Assembly (NCBI GenBank): GCA_964649825.1
Contig: CAZYQW010000030.1
Span: 1 to 47,915 of the forward strand
DNA: 47,915 bases
From: CAZYQW01 sp964649825
GTDB taxonomy: Bacteria > Planctomycetota > B15-G4 > JADJEK01
Reading direction: 5' to 3'
In this document: one piece after another, positions 18,846-26,019 of the stretch
Layout: every line of letters starts with the position of its first letter
Numbering within the stretch: the stretch's first letter is position 1
The notes under the pieces: model-generated
Database searches by the model: none
The model's input: the letters and a program-made list of their open reading frames with translations, nothing else
What the model was told of the DNA's origin: nothing
Program-made: the position numbers and the translations under genes

Positions 18846-19417
18846 TGCTGGAGCTGCTCACCCAACTGCTGTTGACGGTGTCGAACGCGCTCCTCGTTCC
18901 CGACATCGTGCTGCTCCTCCTGCTCGCCAGCGCGACCGTCGTCCACTTCGGCGGCGTCGGCGCCGAGTGGCTTGCCCGCCGGCGGCGCGCGCCCGCGTTT
19001 CGGCGCTTCGTGCGCGGCCTGAAGGACGCGGGCGCGACCGCTCGGGCGTCGCGCGCGGACGTGCCCGCCGCGTTCGGCCTCCCCGCGCTGGCGTTGTCCC
19101 AGCCGGGCGCGGAGATCGAGAAGACGCTCGACGACCTCGAGCTCCTCTCCGAGCGGCTCCTCGCCCGCCTCCACCTCGGAATCCGCCTCGGACCGATCCT
19201 CGGGCTCGCCGGCACGTTGATCCCGCTCGGCCCGGCCCTCGTCGCCCTCTCGACGGGCGACGTCGCGACTCTGTCGAGCCGCCTCGTCGTCGCGTTCGCC
19301 ACCACGGTGCTCGGCCTGTTCGTCGGCGGCGCCTGCTTCGTCATGTTCTCGGTGCGTCGCGCGTGGTACCGGCAAGACCTCTGCGACGTCGAGTTCGTCC
19401 TGCGGCGCACGGACTGA
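18845..19417 (+). CDS. MotA/TolQ/ExbB proton-channel family protein
   Basis: A 190-residue inner-membrane protein with three predicted helices (about 19-40, 113-135 and 147-170). It carries the ExbB/TolQ-type segment GPILGLAGTLIPLGPAL followed by AFATTVLGLFVGG, the two pore-lining helices of proton-driven motors. The loop between helices 1 and 2 is basic and helical, as in the family. Its ATG overlaps the chelatase TGA (TGATG), with GGGAG upstream; GTG 18842 is a minor alternative. The protein probably uses the proton gradient to drive or power-couple the extracytoplasmic chelatase together with the DUF2149 protein downstream, rather than a classical TonB. Confidence 0.85.
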   Translation: MLELLTQLLLTVSNALLVPDIVLLLLLASATVVHFGGVGAEWLARRRRAPAFRRFVRGLKDAGATARASRADVPAAFGLPALALSQPGAEIEKTLDDLELLSERLLARLHLGIRLGPILGLAGTLIPLGPALVALSTGDVATLSSRLVVAFATTVLGLFVGGACFVMFSVRRAWYRQDLCDVEFVLRRTD

Positions 19418-19420
19418 GCC

Positions 19421-19747
19421 ATGCGCCGCCGCCTGCGACTCGACGATCAGGACGGGGACGACCCTCTCCAGGGGGTGGCGAACTTCTTCGACCTCGGCAT
19501 CGTCTTCGCTCTCGGCTTCATGCTGGCGCTCATCGCCGCGCTCGGACTCCCGTCGCTCCCGGTGCGAACCAAGGATGCGGTGGAGATGCAGCGCCACCGC
19601 GAGGGCGCGGCCCGACTCGACGGCGAGGGCGTGCGCCTCGGTACTGCCTACCGCTTGAAATCCGGCGAAGTGGTCTACGTACCCGACGACGCACCTACCC
19701 CAGGCGCGAGACAGGCGTCGGACGATCCGATTCTTCGACGTCGTTGA
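19421..19747 (+). CDS. DUF2149-like single-span membrane protein
   Basis: A 108-residue protein with an acidic N-terminus (DDQDGDDPLQG), one transmembrane helix (about 23-45, from FFDLGIVFALGFM) and a soluble C-terminal part containing GTAYRLKSGEVVYVPDD. The order of short cytoplasmic tail, single helix and small outer domain, directly after an ExbB-like and a CobN-like gene, is that of DUF2149 proteins and is analogous to ExbD/TolR. It starts three bases after the ExbB stop without its own ribosome site, so translation is coupled. Probable role: stator or force-transmitting partner in the chelatase complex. Family assignment is from context plus the NFFDL and YRL(K)SGE(V/I)(V/I)YV-like features. 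Confidence 0.75.
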   Translation: MRRRLRLDDQDGDDPLQGVANFFDLGIVFALGFMLALIAALGLPSLPVRTKDAVEMQRHREGAARLDGEGVRLGTAYRLKSGEVVYVPDDAPTPGARQASDDPILRRR

Positions 19748-19893
19748 CTGGCATGTGACATGGGTGACGGAGTTGTCGACGTCAACGCGCACGACATCTA
19801 CCGGCCCGTCGCGGATCGAGGGTAGCAAGTGCTTCGTTCGCCAGGTGGGACCGACGAACGCGGCCGGGCCCTATTCTCTCGACTCCGAGAAGC

Positions 19894-20148
19894 CTACTCA
19901 CCGCCGTATGGCAGAACGATCCGACAATGAGGAGGGATATTGGTGCACGAAGATCCGTCCGGTGGGATATCGCAGTCGTTGTAGCCCTTCTTCGTCGACT
20001 GTTTCACCCATTTCACGGTGTTGCCAACCTGGACCGGCTTGCAACGGTAGCAACTCTCGTCTTCACGGGCCATTGATGAGGTGATGCCTGCGGCCGCGCC
20101 GAGCATAACGCAGGCGAGCGGAATGAGAAGCGTTTGTCTGCGACGCAC
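19894..20148 (-). CDS. Small secreted cysteine-rich protein
   Basis: An 84-residue predicted exported protein. The signal peptide occupies about residues 1-27 (MRRRQTLLIPLACVMLGAAA, cleavage near SSMA). The mature 57 residues hold five cysteines, including a CYRC (CxxC) pair at 33-36 and single cysteines at 59, 68 and 75, enough for two disulfides plus one free Cys or metal binding. The GTG start at 20148 lies seven bases after the stop of the upstream gene. That stop forms part of its TGAGG ribosome site, so the two are translationally coupled. No family recognised. Codon usage is less GC-biased than in flanking housekeeping genes, in keeping with the accessory character of this island. Confidence 0.65.
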   Translation of the reverse strand: MRRRQTLLIPLACVMLGAAAGITSSMAREDESCYRCKPVQVGNTVKWVKQSTKKGYNDCDIPPDGSSCTNIPPHCRIVLPYGGE

Positions 20149-20155
20149 GGGGCCC

Positions 20156-20896
20156 TCAGTTCCAGCTCAATGACTTGCACAAGTGGATCAGCCCGAGATG
20201 ATCTTGTGACTCGAACTGATATTCCCCTGACTCGCCGGGCGTCTCGAGTACTTGTCGAATCGATCGATGACCATTCGTCGACACAAGCGAAGTTCGAAAC
20301 CAGTGCAGCCGTGGGGCGAATCCGGATCCGAGAACGCACGAACTTCCAGTCACTCCTTTTCGTGACGCAACCGCTCTCGCTGTCAAAATCGACGGGTCGA
20401 CGTGAAGGACCAGTCCCGCGGAGTGCGCCGCACCCTCCTTCACGCCGACGGTGTACTGGATCGTCACTGAGCTCACGCCGTCGGGTAGCACGAGGGATTC
20501 GTACTCGAGTCGTAGGCTGAAAAACTCGACTCCAGTTTCTTCCGGAACGAGGGTCGAGTAACGGCACAGGTAGAGATCGAGCCCGTTGACGCAGCGGATG
20601 GCCACTTCCGGGTGACCCAACAAGCCGACCGGGATCCGCTCGACGCTCGCGAAGCCGTGCTGGACGTACTCCGGCATGACCAGGACCAAGTTCGTGAACA
20701 GACAAACGGCTTCTCCGGGGTGGGGAATCTTTTCTTCACCCATGACGGAGAAAACGAACTCATCCGGGTCCAGACGCGGAGGCGAGAATTGGGATTCTGC
20801 TGTAGCTGACGCAGGTGTTCCGCCTCGGAACAGCATGGAGATCACAACAGCCGAAACCGCGACCGGTAGGACGAGGCGTTCCCGAGGTTTCCCCAT
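20156..20896 (-). CDS. Secreted protein of unknown function
   Basis: A 246-residue protein with a signal peptide (about 1-32, ending near GGTPASATA). The mature part is predominantly beta-stranded, with no motif I recognise. Segments such as VFSVMGEEKIPHPGEAVCLF, VSSVTIQYTVGVKEGAAHSA and GLVLHVDPSIL suggest an immunoglobulin- or cohesin-like sandwich. ATG 20896 is chosen because GGAGGA is five bases upstream; an in-frame GTG at 20908 would bury that site. It heads a two-gene minus-strand unit with the Cys-rich protein and is divergent from the TIR-nuclease gene. Surface or periplasmic location is inferred from the signal peptide only. Confidence 0.6.
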   Translation of the reverse strand: MGKPRERLVLPVAVSAVVISMLFRGGTPASATAESQFSPPRLDPDEFVFSVMGEEKIPHPGEAVCLFTNLVLVMPEYVQHGFASVERIPVGLLGHPEVAIRCVNGLDLYLCRYSTLVPEETGVEFFSLRLEYESLVLPDGVSSVTIQYTVGVKEGAAHSAGLVLHVDPSILTARAVASRKGVTGSSCVLGSGFAPRLHWFRTSLVSTNGHRSIRQVLETPGESGEYQFESQDHLGLIHLCKSLSWN

Positions 20897-21217
20897 GTGT
20901 TCCTCCACCGTGACGCCCCCGCTCGGCGAGATGCAACGGAGTTCTGCCTCGGCCGGTAGGCAGATTTACCGGGTCCTCCCCCATGAGTCAACCCGCAAAA
21001 ACTACAAAGGTTGCATCCACGAATCCGCGATCTAAACGGCCTCGCCGGGGCCTCGTATTGCGCCGAACGCAACCTGCGTTAAGATCTTCTGAGTGAGGAC
21101 TTTCGGAGGTTGGACCTCCAGTGTACGCTCGGGCCTGCCGATGAGGAAGAAACCGTCGCGGTGCGCCATCGCGGCGGAGCCTCCTGACCTCCGGGGGTAC
21201 GAACCACGAGGAGAGCC
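20897..21217. other. Divergent intergenic region at the edge of the TIR island
   Basis: Separates the minus-strand secreted-protein unit from the TIR-nuclease gene and is more AT-rich than the rest of the window. It contains the ribosome site GAGGAGAG directly before the TIR start. Two tiny open frames occur, 20983-21096 on plus (37 codons, basic, no ribosome site) and 21032-21169 on minus (45 codons, AGGAGG nine bases upstream). Neither resembles a known protein. I cannot support them as genes, but the minus-strand one deserves checking. Confidence 0.35.
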
Positions 21218-22600
21218 ATGATCGACGGCGTTGGCGCAGGGGCAAAGAGCGTGGCGCACGGTAGGTACGACGTCTTTCTGAGCTACCAAAGCCATCAACG
21301 CGATGTCGTCGACGAACTGGTTCATCAACTGCGACGAGCGGGCTTGAACGTGTTCGATCCCTCTCTCGAAACGGTTTCGCTCGACGAACCATGGCAAACG
21401 CGGCTTGAGACTGCCCGGGACTGGTGCGGTTCCTTCGTCGTGGTGCTCGACAACGAACTCTCTCCGTGGCAGGAATCCGAGATTCGAAGCGCCGTTTTTG
21501 CAGGAAAACCGGTAGTGCCGGTGCTCGTAGGATCCGACCGAATCCCGGATTCGATCAACGCGTTGGACGTCATCGATCTTCGCGGCGGAATCACTGCGAC
21601 TGGCGTCGAGGCCGTCGTTCGAGAGATCCGCAAGAAGAACGCGCCAAGTTCGAGAACACGGTCCTTTTCCCAGAGTTCGCGGCTGCCATGGACGCTTGCG
21701 GCGACGTTCGGAATACTGCTCCTCGCGTTGGCGGGCCGGTACGTTAGCCTCTCGAAACCGGCGCATTCGCTCGTGTCCACTCGACCATCCTGGAGTTGGC
21801 ATCTACGATCCCATCACCTGCCCCACGGCGCACCGGTCTGGGTGGAAGGAGCGGTCACCGCGGCGCTTCTTACGTCATCGCCCGAATTCTCGGCAGATTT
21901 GACCGTGCTGCCACGGCCGGGATTCATCGTGGGCTACTTCGACTCGTTCAAACTACCGCTGTGGGTCGCGCGACGCTGGACGTTCGAGGACCTTCAGCGG
22001 TGCGATGCGGTGAATCCCAAGAGCCAGCGACTACTTTTCGCTGCGGATCAAGACCTGCTCGCCGCCGCGCGTGGACTGCCCGAGTACGAGGACTCTGCGC
22101 GGGAACATTATGACTACACGCCCCTCGGTGATCATTATCAGAATTACGCCTGGGGTGCAGAAGCAGTCGAGGCGGGCCAACGCATGAGCAACATCGTTCC
22201 GATGTCAGACATGGCGAGCACATCGCTCTGGCTACCGCTCGCGAAACAGGTCCGAGACATCGTCGGTTCCGCTGAGTTCAAAAACAGGGGAATCGACGAA
22301 ATCTGGGTCCTAAGTGGTTCGGTATTCGAGCTCGACTCGAATCGCGGTGAAATCGCCAACGGCATTCGGATTCCGGATGCGTTCTACGAGATCGTCTCCT
22401 GGAAGAACTCGACCGGGCACTGGACCGCAATGGCAGTTCTCATCCCGCAGGACCCGGAATCCGTCAATCTCTCCGACTATCTCGTTTCTGTCGACGTCAT
22501 CGAGAAACAAACCGGCCTGGATTTCTTCCCTGAAATGGAAGACGCCGCAGAAGCCGAGGTCGAACGGCGCGTCTTCACGAATCTCTGGCAAGAGCCGTAA
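21218..22600 (+). CDS. TIR - transmembrane - NUC1 nuclease-like fusion protein
   Basis: 460 residues in three parts. (1) An N-terminal TIR domain (about 17-125) with box 1 YDVFLSYQSH and the segment SPWQESEIR. Glu88 sits four residues after Trp84, the spacing of the catalytic glutamate in NAD-cleaving TIR domains such as SARM1. (2) One membrane helix (about 157-175). (3) A C-terminal domain (about 230-440) resembling DNA/RNA non-specific endonucleases of the NucA/NUC1 type: GFIVGYFDSFKLPLWVARR, MSNIVPMSD, IWVLSGSVFE and SVDVIEKQTGLDFFP follow the family order. The DRGH motif is changed to LGDH (303-306), and the metal-binding Asn after SNxxP is not evident, so activity is doubtful. The predicted topology puts TIR in the cytoplasm and the nuclease-like domain outside. 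It has a strong ribosome site and converges on a second TIR protein 39 bases away. Likely a defence or stress effector; function inferred. Confidence 0.75.
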   Translation: MIDGVGAGAKSVAHGRYDVFLSYQSHQRDVVDELVHQLRRAGLNVFDPSLETVSLDEPWQTRLETARDWCGSFVVVLDNELSPWQESEIRSAVFAGKPVVPVLVGSDRIPDSINALDVIDLRGGITATGVEAVVREIRKKNAPSSRTRSFSQSSRLPWTLAATFGILLLALAGRYVSLSKPAHSLVSTRPSWSWHLRSHHLPHGAPVWVEGAVTAALLTSSPEFSADLTVLPRPGFIVGYFDSFKLPLWVARRWTFEDLQRCDAVNPKSQRLLFAADQDLLAAARGLPEYEDSAREHYDYTPLGDHYQNYAWGAEAVEAGQRMSNIVPMSDMASTSLWLPLAKQVRDIVGSAEFKNRGIDEIWVLSGSVFELDSNRGEIANGIRIPDAFYEIVSWKNSTGHWTAMAVLIPQDPESVNLSDYLVSVDVIEKQTGLDFFPEMEDAAEAEVERRVFTNLWQEP

Positions 22601-22639
22601 CGGTCCAGCGTCCGAGTCACTCAGGGTGGCCTGTCCGTT

Positions 22640-24322
22640 TCACGGCCAAATGCTGCGCGCGGGGCGAACGCCCAGGAGTTTGTTTCGCGCATCGGGTGAC
22701 TCGGCGTCGCGGGCGGCAGAGCGTAGTGAGATTGCCGCACCCTGCTCTACGAAACCTACTCGACTGGAGAAGGCTCCACCACGCACTACGCGCGGAGCGT
22801 CCGACAGGAGCACGATCCGGCCCTCGCCAGATCGGCTCACGGTAGCGAAGGAGTCGAAGTATTCGCTCAGACACCACTCTTTCAAATTACCGTACATGTC
22901 ATGGAGCCCGAACGGATTCGGCTTGCGCGTTCCGATGCGGGCCAACGAAACCGATTCCTCGCGCGAATCGGCCATGACCGCGAACTCCTCGAGGGCCCGC
23001 GGATCATTACCGATGAACCAGGACGACTTCGTACCTGCGCGGCACGCATACTCCCACTGTTCTTCCGTCGGCAGCCCGAGACCGAAGTCGTCCAACGCGG
23101 TAACGGCTTGGTGCCAGGAGACGTTAGCGATCGGCAGCGTACCGTCCGCCGGCTGCGGAACCGATGATGGAGCGAAGATCCGGTACCACTGTGAAGTCGT
23201 CAATTCATACTTGGATAAGAAGAACGGTGAGACGATCACGGGATGAGGGGGAGACTCGTCGGCGAATGCGTGCCTGTCATACCCGAGCGCGCTCGGGTCT
23301 CGGTTCTGAGCACCCATTGTGAAGCTCCCACCCCTCAGGAGGACGAGAATGATTCCCGAGTCCTCCTTCATCACGAGCCTGCCTCCATCGTCGCGATCCG
23401 GAATGCTGCCGGTCCAGTGAACGCAAAACTCCCAGAGACCGGTAGCAGGATCTCGACCGATCGGGACCAGACCCCTCTGCGGGGAGAACGTGGCCAGAGC
23501 GTAGTCCTCGAGGATTGATGGCAGCTTTGTCCGCCAGACCTCGTCGACGCTGCCGACATCGGCTCTCTGCCTAAGCCGCTTCGCCGATTCTGATCGTCCC
23601 TCCAACTGCCACAAGATACCGCCCTCGCGAAACAGTACGTGCACTGGGTCATCGCGGAGATGCACTCGCCTGGCGGTGTCGATGGAGTCGTTGAGATCCA
23701 GCGCCCGTTCGAACCAATCGCTCGGGTCGATGTCGTGGAGGAGCGAATCCCAGAGGCTCGGCGCCTCCCGGACCAAGACATCTGCGACACGCTGGAGGTC
23801 CTGCCGCCGTGCCAACTCACGTCCGGGAAGGACCAAACCGACAACAAGAGCCGCCGAGGACAAGACCACCGTGACGATCCACGGTCGGAGACGGACAGGA
23901 GAGGGCTTCTGTTCTCGCTCATGCTCAATAACCACGTGACCGATAGGGCCAGGATTTGCGGCTTCGACCGCATGGAGCAAGTCGAGCGCATGCGGAAGTC
24001 GATTTGCGCTGACCCCTGGGCCGAGAACTGGCACGATTTCGAAGCTCGGGTCTTGGAACCGTCGGCAGACGGCCTTCCTTATTTCCGTCGCGAAGTAACC
24101 CTTGATCTTCTGCTCACACACGTAGGCCACGAAACCCTGTGCTTGAGCGATCTGGTGATCGATCTCTGTCTCCCAAACGACTCCGCCTCGGAGCCGCCGT
24201 TCGTCCATCCAAACATCCAGACCAGCCGCAGTCATGCGATCGTGAAGCTGTCTAGCTCCTCGGACGTACTTCCGGGAGTAACCGAGAAAGACTCGGGTCG
24301 TCTGCTTACTTTCGGTTCCCAC
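22640..24322 (-). CDS. TIR - transmembrane - FGE/SUMF1-like fusion protein
   Basis: 560 residues. An N-terminal TIR domain (about 8-110) has RVFLGYSRKY and GYFATEIRKAV; Glu80 is the putative NADase glutamate. A membrane helix (about 147-166) is followed by a helical linker and a C-terminal formylglycine-generating-enzyme/SUMF1-like domain (about 323-557), with GGSFTMG, ESPPHPVIVSPFFLSKYELT, LPTEEQWEYACRAG, NPFGLHDMYGNLKEWC and RVVRGGAF. The two catalytic cysteines expected just after the RGGS-type motif are absent (RGGAFSSRVGF), so it is probably a binding or structural version of the fold. Such domains recur in bacterial conflict systems and as C-type-lectin-like ligand binders. The only in-frame start after an upstream stop is GTG 24322, with a weak ribosome site. 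It follows glgC by 45 bases on the same strand, so read-through from the glycogen operon is possible. Confidence 0.8.
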   Translation of the reverse strand: MGTESKQTTRVFLGYSRKYVRGARQLHDRMTAAGLDVWMDERRLRGGVVWETEIDHQIAQAQGFVAYVCEQKIKGYFATEIRKAVCRRFQDPSFEIVPVLGPGVSANRLPHALDLLHAVEAANPGPIGHVVIEHEREQKPSPVRLRPWIVTVVLSSAALVVGLVLPGRELARRQDLQRVADVLVREAPSLWDSLLHDIDPSDWFERALDLNDSIDTARRVHLRDDPVHVLFREGGILWQLEGRSESAKRLRQRADVGSVDEVWRTKLPSILEDYALATFSPQRGLVPIGRDPATGLWEFCVHWTGSIPDRDDGGRLVMKEDSGIILVLLRGGSFTMGAQNRDPSALGYDRHAFADESPPHPVIVSPFFLSKYELTTSQWYRIFAPSSVPQPADGTLPIANVSWHQAVTALDDFGLGLPTEEQWEYACRAGTKSSWFIGNDPRALEEFAVMADSREESVSLARIGTRKPNPFGLHDMYGNLKEWCLSEYFDSFATVSRSGEGRIVLLSDAPRVVRGGAFSSRVGFVEQGAAISLRSAARDAESPDARNKLLGVRPARSIWP

Positions 24323-24367
24323 GAATTCCCACGCCTACCCATTCTCTTCCACGATGGGCCGCTCGAC

Positions 24368-25591
24368 CTACCCCAACCGCGTGCGCTGCGCGATCACCGT
24401 GATGCCGTCCGGCGAGCACGTGAGATCGCCGAGGTCGTCGTTCAACCCGGCCCCGATCACCATGCCGTCCGGGATCTCGTTGTGCCGGTCGACGATGACG
24501 CGGCGTAGGCGGGCGCCGGGGCCAATCGAGATGCGTCCGAGCAGGATCGAATCCTCGACGGTCGCGCCGGCTGCAATGCGCACGCGCGGGCCCACGAAGG
24601 TGTTCTTCACCACGGCGCCGATCACGACGCTGCCGCTCGCGATCACCGAATCGACGACCTCGGGGGGAACGCCGTTCGCCGAGAGGATCTCGGTCGCGGG
24701 CAGCCGCGGCTGATAGGTGTAGATGGGCCACCGTTCGTCCTTCAGGTTGAAGAGCGGCTCCTCGCCGAGGGTGTCGCGGTGCGCCTCGAAGTACGCGTCG
24801 ATGGTGCCGACGTCGCGCCAGTACGCCGGACTCGTGCCGCCCGAGGCGCGGAACGGAAACGCGAAGATCCGCGCGTCGGTCTCGACCATGTGGGGGACGA
24901 CGTCTTTGCCGAAGTCATGGGACGACTCGTGCTTCGCGTCGAACGAGATCTCGCGGACGAGCGTGTCGGTGTCGAACAGGTAGATCCCCATGCTCGCCAA
25001 CGCCGTATCCGGCCGGCCCGGGAGCGGCTTCGGATTCCGCGGCTTCTCCTCGAAACCGACGACCCGGAACTCCTCGTCCACCGCCAGGACACCCATCCGC
25101 TTCGCCTCGTCGATCGGGACCTCGATGACGCCGATCGTCATCTTGGCGTCCCTCTCGAGGTGCCGGCGAAGCATGTCGCGGTAGTCGAGCCGGTACACGT
25201 GGTCGCCCGACAGGATCAGCGTCCGCTTCGGCCGGTACGCCTCCAGCAGGTAGACGTTCTGGTAGACCGCGTCCGCGGTCCCCTGGTACCAGCGGGAGGA
25301 CGAGCGGAACTGAGGCGGCACCGGGTCGATGAACTCGTCGAGCTCGCGCGGCAGGAAGGAGTAGGCGCGGCGCAGGTGACGTTCGAGCGAGAGCGAGCGG
25401 TACTGCGTCAACACGAAGATCCGGCGCAGCCCCGAGTTCACGCAGTTCGAGAGCGTGAAGTCGATGATCCGGTAGTGCGACGCGAACGGGACGGCCGGTT
25501 TCGCGCGATCACGCGTCAGCGGAGCGAGCCGCTCGCCCTGCCCTCCCGCGAGCAGGAAGACGAGGATGTCCTCCGTGATCCCCAGGTTCAT
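24368..25591 (-). CDS. glgC: Glucose-1-phosphate adenylyltransferase
   Basis: ADP-glucose pyrophosphorylase, making ADP-glucose from glucose-1-phosphate and ATP, the committed step of glycogen synthesis. Length (407 aa) matches the family. Visible motifs: nucleotide-binding LAGGQGERLAPLT near residue 14, KPAVPFASHYRIIDF, WYQGTADAVYQN, LSGDHVYRLDY with the metal/substrate Asp, and a C-terminal left-handed beta-helix (SVVIGAVVKNTFVGPRVRIA, SILLGRISIGPGARLRRVIV). The ATG overlaps the response-regulator TGA by four bases, and GGAGGAAGG lies upstream. It is the last member of the glgA-kinase-regulator-glgC set, so supply and polymerisation of ADP-glucose are co-expressed. Confidence 0.96.
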   Translation of the reverse strand: MNLGITEDILVFLLAGGQGERLAPLTRDRAKPAVPFASHYRIIDFTLSNCVNSGLRRIFVLTQYRSLSLERHLRRAYSFLPRELDEFIDPVPPQFRSSSRWYQGTADAVYQNVYLLEAYRPKRTLILSGDHVYRLDYRDMLRRHLERDAKMTIGVIEVPIDEAKRMGVLAVDEEFRVVGFEEKPRNPKPLPGRPDTALASMGIYLFDTDTLVREISFDAKHESSHDFGKDVVPHMVETDARIFAFPFRASGGTSPAYWRDVGTIDAYFEAHRDTLGEEPLFNLKDERWPIYTYQPRLPATEILSANGVPPEVVDSVIASGSVVIGAVVKNTFVGPRVRIAAGATVEDSILLGRISIGPGARLRRVIVDRHNEIPDGMVIGAGLNDDLGDLTCSPDGITVIAQRTRLG

Positions 25592-26019
25592 CCCGCACCT
25601 TCCTCCGCGCGCGAGGACGACGTGTCGGGGACCCGCCGCCGCTTCGCCAGCACCTCGCGGATCCGCTCCTTCAGCACCGACACGTCCGACGACTTGACGA
25701 CGTACGCGTCGGCCGACCAGGTCATGAAGTTCTGCTCGTAGTCCGAATAGGCGCTGTTCAGGATGACCGGCATCGTGCGATCGCGATCGAGGATCCGGCC
25801 GAGCGCCTCGACGCCGTCGATGCCGGGCATGCGGATGTCGAGGATGACGAGATCGGGACTCTCCGACTCGACCTTCGCGACCGCCTCCTTGCCGTCGGAC
25901 GCGGTGATGACGTCGTACCCGTCCGCCTCGAGCTCGCTCCGATACAGCAGCCGAATGTTCGGTTCGTCGTCGGCGACGAGAATCCGCGTCTTCCGGTCCA
26001 CGCCATGATCGGCGCTCAT
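25588..26019 (-). CDS. Single-domain response regulator (CheY-like)
   Basis: A 143-residue receiver protein without an output domain. Acidic residues lie in LVADDEP, phospho-acceptor Asp61 in LVILDIRMPGIDG, the switch Ser in LNSAYSD, and the Lys in VVKSSD. The ~25-residue tail after the receiver is basic then acidic and disordered-looking. The ATG overlaps the kinase TGA (ATGA), with GGAGGAG just upstream, so it is almost certainly the partner of that kinase. Lacking a DNA-binding domain, it probably acts by protein contact or phosphorelay. The operon with glgA and glgC makes control of glycogen metabolism an attractive but unproven target. Confidence 0.92.
   Translation of the reverse strand: MSADHGVDRKTRILVADDEPNIRLLYRSELEADGYDVITASDGKEAVAKVESESPDLVILDIRMPGIDGVEALGRILDRDRTMPVILNSAYSDYEQNFMTWSADAYVVKSSDVSVLKERIREVLAKRRRVPDTSSSRAEEGAG

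Noticed and set aside
22640..23360. Diversity-generating retroelement target
   Set aside because: The FGE-like fold is suggestive, but no reverse transcriptase, template repeat or accessory protein lies in the window.
19748..24367. Prophage or integrative element
   Set aside because: Lower GC, but no integrase, attachment repeats or structural genes were seen; kept only as an accessory island.
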